DNA of 64,000 nt, taken from positions 1-64,000 of the forward strand of contig CAWEZI010000004.1 in the NCBI GenBank assembly GCA_963813525.1, written 5' to 3'. This DNA is from Bog-756 sp963813525 (GTDB taxonomy: Bacteria; Actinomycetota; Acidimicrobiia; Acidimicrobiales; RAAP-2). Below the pieces are notes generated by a model that worked only from the letters and a program-made list of their open reading frames with translations, was not told where the DNA came from and ran no database searches. The position numbers and the translations under genes are program-made. Below are positions 61,489-64,000 of this stretch, one piece after another; positions within the stretch are counted from its first letter, which is position 1; the number at the start of each line of letters is the position of its first letter.

Positions 61489-62994
61489 TCAGGCCGTGTC
61501 GTCGCCCGGCGAACCCGACGAACCCGGCGAGCCCGACGAGCCCGACGAGCCCGGATAACTCGGCGCGTTCCGAGCACCAGGAGCGGTGGCGTGGGGCCCG
61601 GCACCCAGCGAGAACCGATGGCCATCAGCAGCGGACGGGTCAGTCGGGCGTGAGCCTCTCGGGTTGTCGGAAGGGGCCATCCTCGGGCCACCCTGAACCG
61701 ACCGCCACAGTGCTTCGGCCCGGAAGGCCACTTCGCGCACGGGCAGCCCGGTGCGCCGGGCCGCCCGAGCCACGTCGTCGTGTTCGGCCTTTACCCCACC
61801 GGTACTCACCTTGAGCCTGATCAGCTGTCCGTCGATCCATACCGACTCGCTGGTCCGTGCCGCCGGCCAACGCTCGGCCAAGGTGACCCGGACGCCGAGC
61901 GATCCTGTCGTCCGACGGAGCACACTTCGCAGCGAAGTCACCATCGCCGGGTCGCAGAGCACCTGCACCACCGAGCCGGGACGACCCTTCTTCATCACGA
62001 CCGGTGTCAACCAGGCATCGTGTGCGCCGGCATCGAGAAGCACGCCAACCGCGTGAGCCAATTGCTCGCCGGTAGCGTCATCGACGTTGACGGCAAGGAG
62101 GGCCACCGGCTGACCAGCGTCGGCATCGGCGTCGGCGCTGCCCGCATAGGCGGCACCCGCCCCGTCAGAGCCGTCGCCCACCTTGTCGACCACTGACAGG
62201 CCGCCGCCGAACCGGGGCACGGTCGAGCCGCTCCGCCGCTCGACCCGCACACCCGTCACCACCTGGGTGCAGTTGGGGAGCTCCTCGAGTTCACGGGCGC
62301 CAGCACCGAATCCCTGCCCGGTCACCCTCATGGCCGGCATCGGCCCGTAGCCAGAGCACAGCCCGGCGAGCAACGCGGCCCCGGTTGGGGTGGTCAGCTC
62401 GACCCCGATGCTGCGGCCCCAGGTAGGGACGCCTTCAAGGAGTGCGACCACTGCCGGGGCGGGATTGGGCAGGAGTCCGTGGGCGGAACGGATCATCCCC
62501 AACCCGGTGGCCACAGGGCTGGCCCGCACCTCATCGATCCCGAGCACCTCCAGAGCGGCCGCCGTTCCCACCACGTCCACGATGGTGTCGTGCCCCCCGA
62601 CCTCGTGGAAGTGGACCTGGTCGACCGGCCGGCGGTGGAGCTTGGCCTCCACGTCAGCCAGCGCAGCGAAAGTGTCGAGGGCGCGACCGGCCACCCGATC
62701 GGGAAGGCGGGCCTCCTCGATCAGGCCCACGATGTGGGCGTAAGTGCGGACGACCACGTTGTCGTGCACGGAAACCACGGCGCGGGAGGCGGCGATACCA
62801 CCCCGCAGTACCGGCTCCACTTCGAGAGCCCAACCACCCACCGGGAGCCGTTGGAGGAGGGCAAGTACTTCCGAGAGGTCGGCGCCGGCATCCAGCAGGC
62901 TGCCGAGCGCCATGTCGCCGGCGATACCGGCAAAGCAATGGAACCAGGCCACCGATCGTTCACCGGACGGCGGCCAGGCGGCGCTGTTGCTCAC
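61489..62994 (-). CDS. larC: LarC, nickel insertion protein
   Basis: A 501-aa protein. N-terminal CFAGIAGDMALGSLLDAGAD, HFHEVGGHDTIVDVVGTAAA and VELTTPTGAALL are LarC signatures. The C-terminal half has VNVDDATGEQLAHAVG, VVMKKGRPGSVV and RRTTGSLGVRV, the CTP-dependent nickel-insertion domain. It is longer than usual because of a ~70-aa Gly/Ser/Pro tail (GSSGSPGSSGSPG). The GTG start (62994) overlaps larB by 4 nt (GTGA). Confidence 0.93.
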   Translation of the reverse strand: MSNSAAWPPSGERSVAWFHCFAGIAGDMALGSLLDAGADLSEVLALLQRLPVGGWALEVEPVLRGGIAASRAVVSVHDNVVVRTYAHIVGLIEEARLPDRVAGRALDTFAALADVEAKLHRRPVDQVHFHEVGGHDTIVDVVGTAAALEVLGIDEVRASPVATGLGMIRSAHGLLPNPAPAVVALLEGVPTWGRSIGVELTTPTGAALLAGLCSGYGPMPAMRVTGQGFGAGARELEELPNCTQVVTGVRVERRSGSTVPRFGGGLSVVDKVGDGSDGAGAAYAGSADADADAGQPVALLAVNVDDATGEQLAHAVGVLLDAGAHDAWLTPVVMKKGRPGSVVQVLCDPAMVTSLRSVLRRTTGSLGVRVTLAERWPAARTSESVWIDGQLIRLKVSTGGVKAEHDDVARAARRTGLPVREVAFRAEALWRSVQGGPRMAPSDNPRGSRPTDPSAADGHRFSLGAGPHATAPGARNAPSYPGSSGSSGSPGSSGSPGDDTA

Positions 62995-63869
62995 GGGACC
63001 ATCCGGGCGACGGCACAGGCAGCCCCGAACCCGTTGTCGATCCCGACCACGGTGATACCTGCGGCACACGAGGCATGCATGGCCAGTAAGGCGGTCACGC
63101 CCTCGAGGGCTGCGCCGTAGCCGGTGCTGGTGGGCACGGCTACGACCGGGGCCGGGGTGATCCCACCGACCAGACTGGCCAGCGCTCCCTCCATCCCGGC
63201 CACCACGACGACGGCGTCGGCGTCGCCCAACTCGTCTGCCGACGCCAGTAGTCGGTGCACGCCGGCAACGCCGCAGTCGGCCAGCAGTGATGCGTGCAGG
63301 CCCAGTCCGGCCAGGGTGGCCCGACATTCACCGGCGACAGGAAGGTCGGAGGTTCCGGCGGTGATCACCAGTGGGCGGGCGGGACGGCGGGCGGCCGGCC
63401 GCCACACCACGGTCGACAGCTCCCCCCGTGTCCGATCGGCTCCACTGGCCTGACCGGTGACGGTCTGCCGACCGCCCGGGTTATCAGCCATGGCCATCTC
63501 GACCTGGGCAGCGTCGGCCCGGGTCAGAATGACCGGGCCCCCGGTCTGGTAGGCCTCGTCGGCAGCGGGGTCTCTGTCCTCCCTTTCGCCGGCCTGGCCG
63601 CCCCTTTCGCCGACCAGGCCGTCGCCCAGGATCGGGTCCCGGAGGCCCTCGGCCAGAAGCTCGGTCACGATGGCGGAGCACTGGCGGGGCGTCTTGCCCT
63701 GGCCGTAGACCGCTTCGGGCAGGCCCTGGCGCAAGCTGCGATGGTGATCGACCTTGGCGAAACCGAGGTCGGCGAAGGGCAGTCGCCGGAGCCGGTGAAC
63801 AGCCTCGTCAGGGGTGCGGGCTCCCGATCGCACCTCTTCCATCAGGCGTTGCAGTCCGAGTTCGTCCAT
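62991..63869 (-). CDS. larB: LarB, pyridinium-dicarboxylate synthase
   Basis: A 292-aa protein. The N-terminal helical part is MDELGLQRLMEEVRSG and FAKVDHHRSLRQGLPEAVYG. The C-terminal AIR-carboxylase-like domain has ITAGTSDLPVAGECR, VVVAGMEGALASLVGG and TGYGAALEGVTALLAM. LarB carboxylates NaAD, the first step of nickel-pincer cofactor synthesis. It is co-transcribed with larC. An inserted polar stretch (~95-120) is not seen in typical LarB. Confidence 0.93.
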   Translation of the reverse strand: MDELGLQRLMEEVRSGARTPDEAVHRLRRLPFADLGFAKVDHHRSLRQGLPEAVYGQGKTPRQCSAIVTELLAEGLRDPILGDGLVGERGGQAGEREDRDPAADEAYQTGGPVILTRADAAQVEMAMADNPGGRQTVTGQASGADRTRGELSTVVWRPAARRPARPLVITAGTSDLPVAGECRATLAGLGLHASLLADCGVAGVHRLLASADELGDADAVVVVAGMEGALASLVGGITPAPVVAVPTSTGYGAALEGVTALLAMHASCAAGITVVGIDNGFGAACAVARMVP

Positions 63870-63892
63870 GACCTTCACTATCCTGCCCGGGT

Positions 63893-64000
63893 ATGAGTGA
63901 CGCCGCATCCCGTGACGAACAGCCGGTGGCGACCAGACGCATCGGATTCCTGGGTCCGGAGGGCACATTCACCGAGGAGGCGCTACTCAGCGAGACAGAC
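63893..64000 (+). CDS. pheA: Prephenate dehydratase (PheA), 5' part
   Basis: The first 36 codons only; the gene continues beyond the window. After a short polar leader, RRIGFLGPEGTFTEEALL is the standard start of bacterial prephenate dehydratase, which forms phenylpyruvate for Phe synthesis. It diverges from larB with 23 bp between the start codons, so their promoters must overlap each other's coding sequence. Confidence 0.85.
   Translation, partial: MSDAASRDEQPVATRRIGFLGPEGTFTEEALLSETD

Overview
The window is high-GC DNA with the gene content of an actinomycete-type bacterium, most likely class Acidimicrobiia or a close relative. Supporting signs are an unlinked groEL with a Gly/Met tail behind a CIRCE operator, an actinobacterial-type HemQ, F420-type oxidoreductases (LLM and PPOX), a DUF222/HNH protein, and secreted proteins built from GYWLVA(S/A)DGGVF repeats. 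I recognise no rRNA, tRNA or CRISPR array. All names rest on motif recognition in translated sequence; no database search was run.

Region 1-9.65 kb is accessory and mobile. It holds a 3' fragment of a GH5-type glycosidase, a small membrane protein, an SDR oxidoreductase, a 2.4-kb element with two overlapping tyrosine recombinases and near-perfect terminal inverted repeats, a secreted alpha/alpha-barrel-like protein, and an IS110-family transposase flanked by structured non-coding DNA. Four diverged copies of a short hairpin-bearing repeat are scattered through it.

Region 9.65-36.5 kb is mixed metabolism: an IclR regulator, amidohydrolase and Rieske oxygenase set; an antiporter pseudogene; DUF1254/DUF1214; further SDRs; a DODA-type dioxygenase; a universal stress protein; a TetR/MFS efflux pair with a palindromic operator region; methyltransferase, PIG-L, GNAT and VOC genes; a cyclic-nucleotide-binding protein; and an LLM oxidoreductase. 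A diverged copy of the recombinase-element end lies in front of a second SDR gene at 16.7 kb.

Region 36.7-51.9 kb is the most unusual part: a tightly packed minus-strand cluster in which many genes overlap by 1-8 nt. In transcription order it encodes a giant Ig-repeat secreted protein, a small membrane-anchored secreted protein, PstC, PstA, a C-terminally anchored PstS, a 1060-aa membrane-tethered second binding protein with an IPT/TIG domain, a third secreted protein with an LPVIG-TM tail, a sortase-fold membrane protein that has lost the catalytic His and Cys, PstB, and two small overlapping genes. Three of the secreted proteins share an unnamed domain marked by C-x-GDTAH and a second conserved Cys. 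I propose a cell-surface phosphate (or other oxyanion) capture system built on Pst parts; its function is inference.

Region 52.4-64 kb is housekeeping-like: groEL; hemQ-larE-NIL translationally coupled genes; a methyltransferase; a 21-bp minisatellite; a 61-aa Cys-rich protein; NUDIX, GNAT, VOC, FKBP lipoprotein and DUF222/HNH genes; larC-larB (with larE, nickel-pincer cofactor synthesis; no larA is in view); and the start of prephenate dehydratase.
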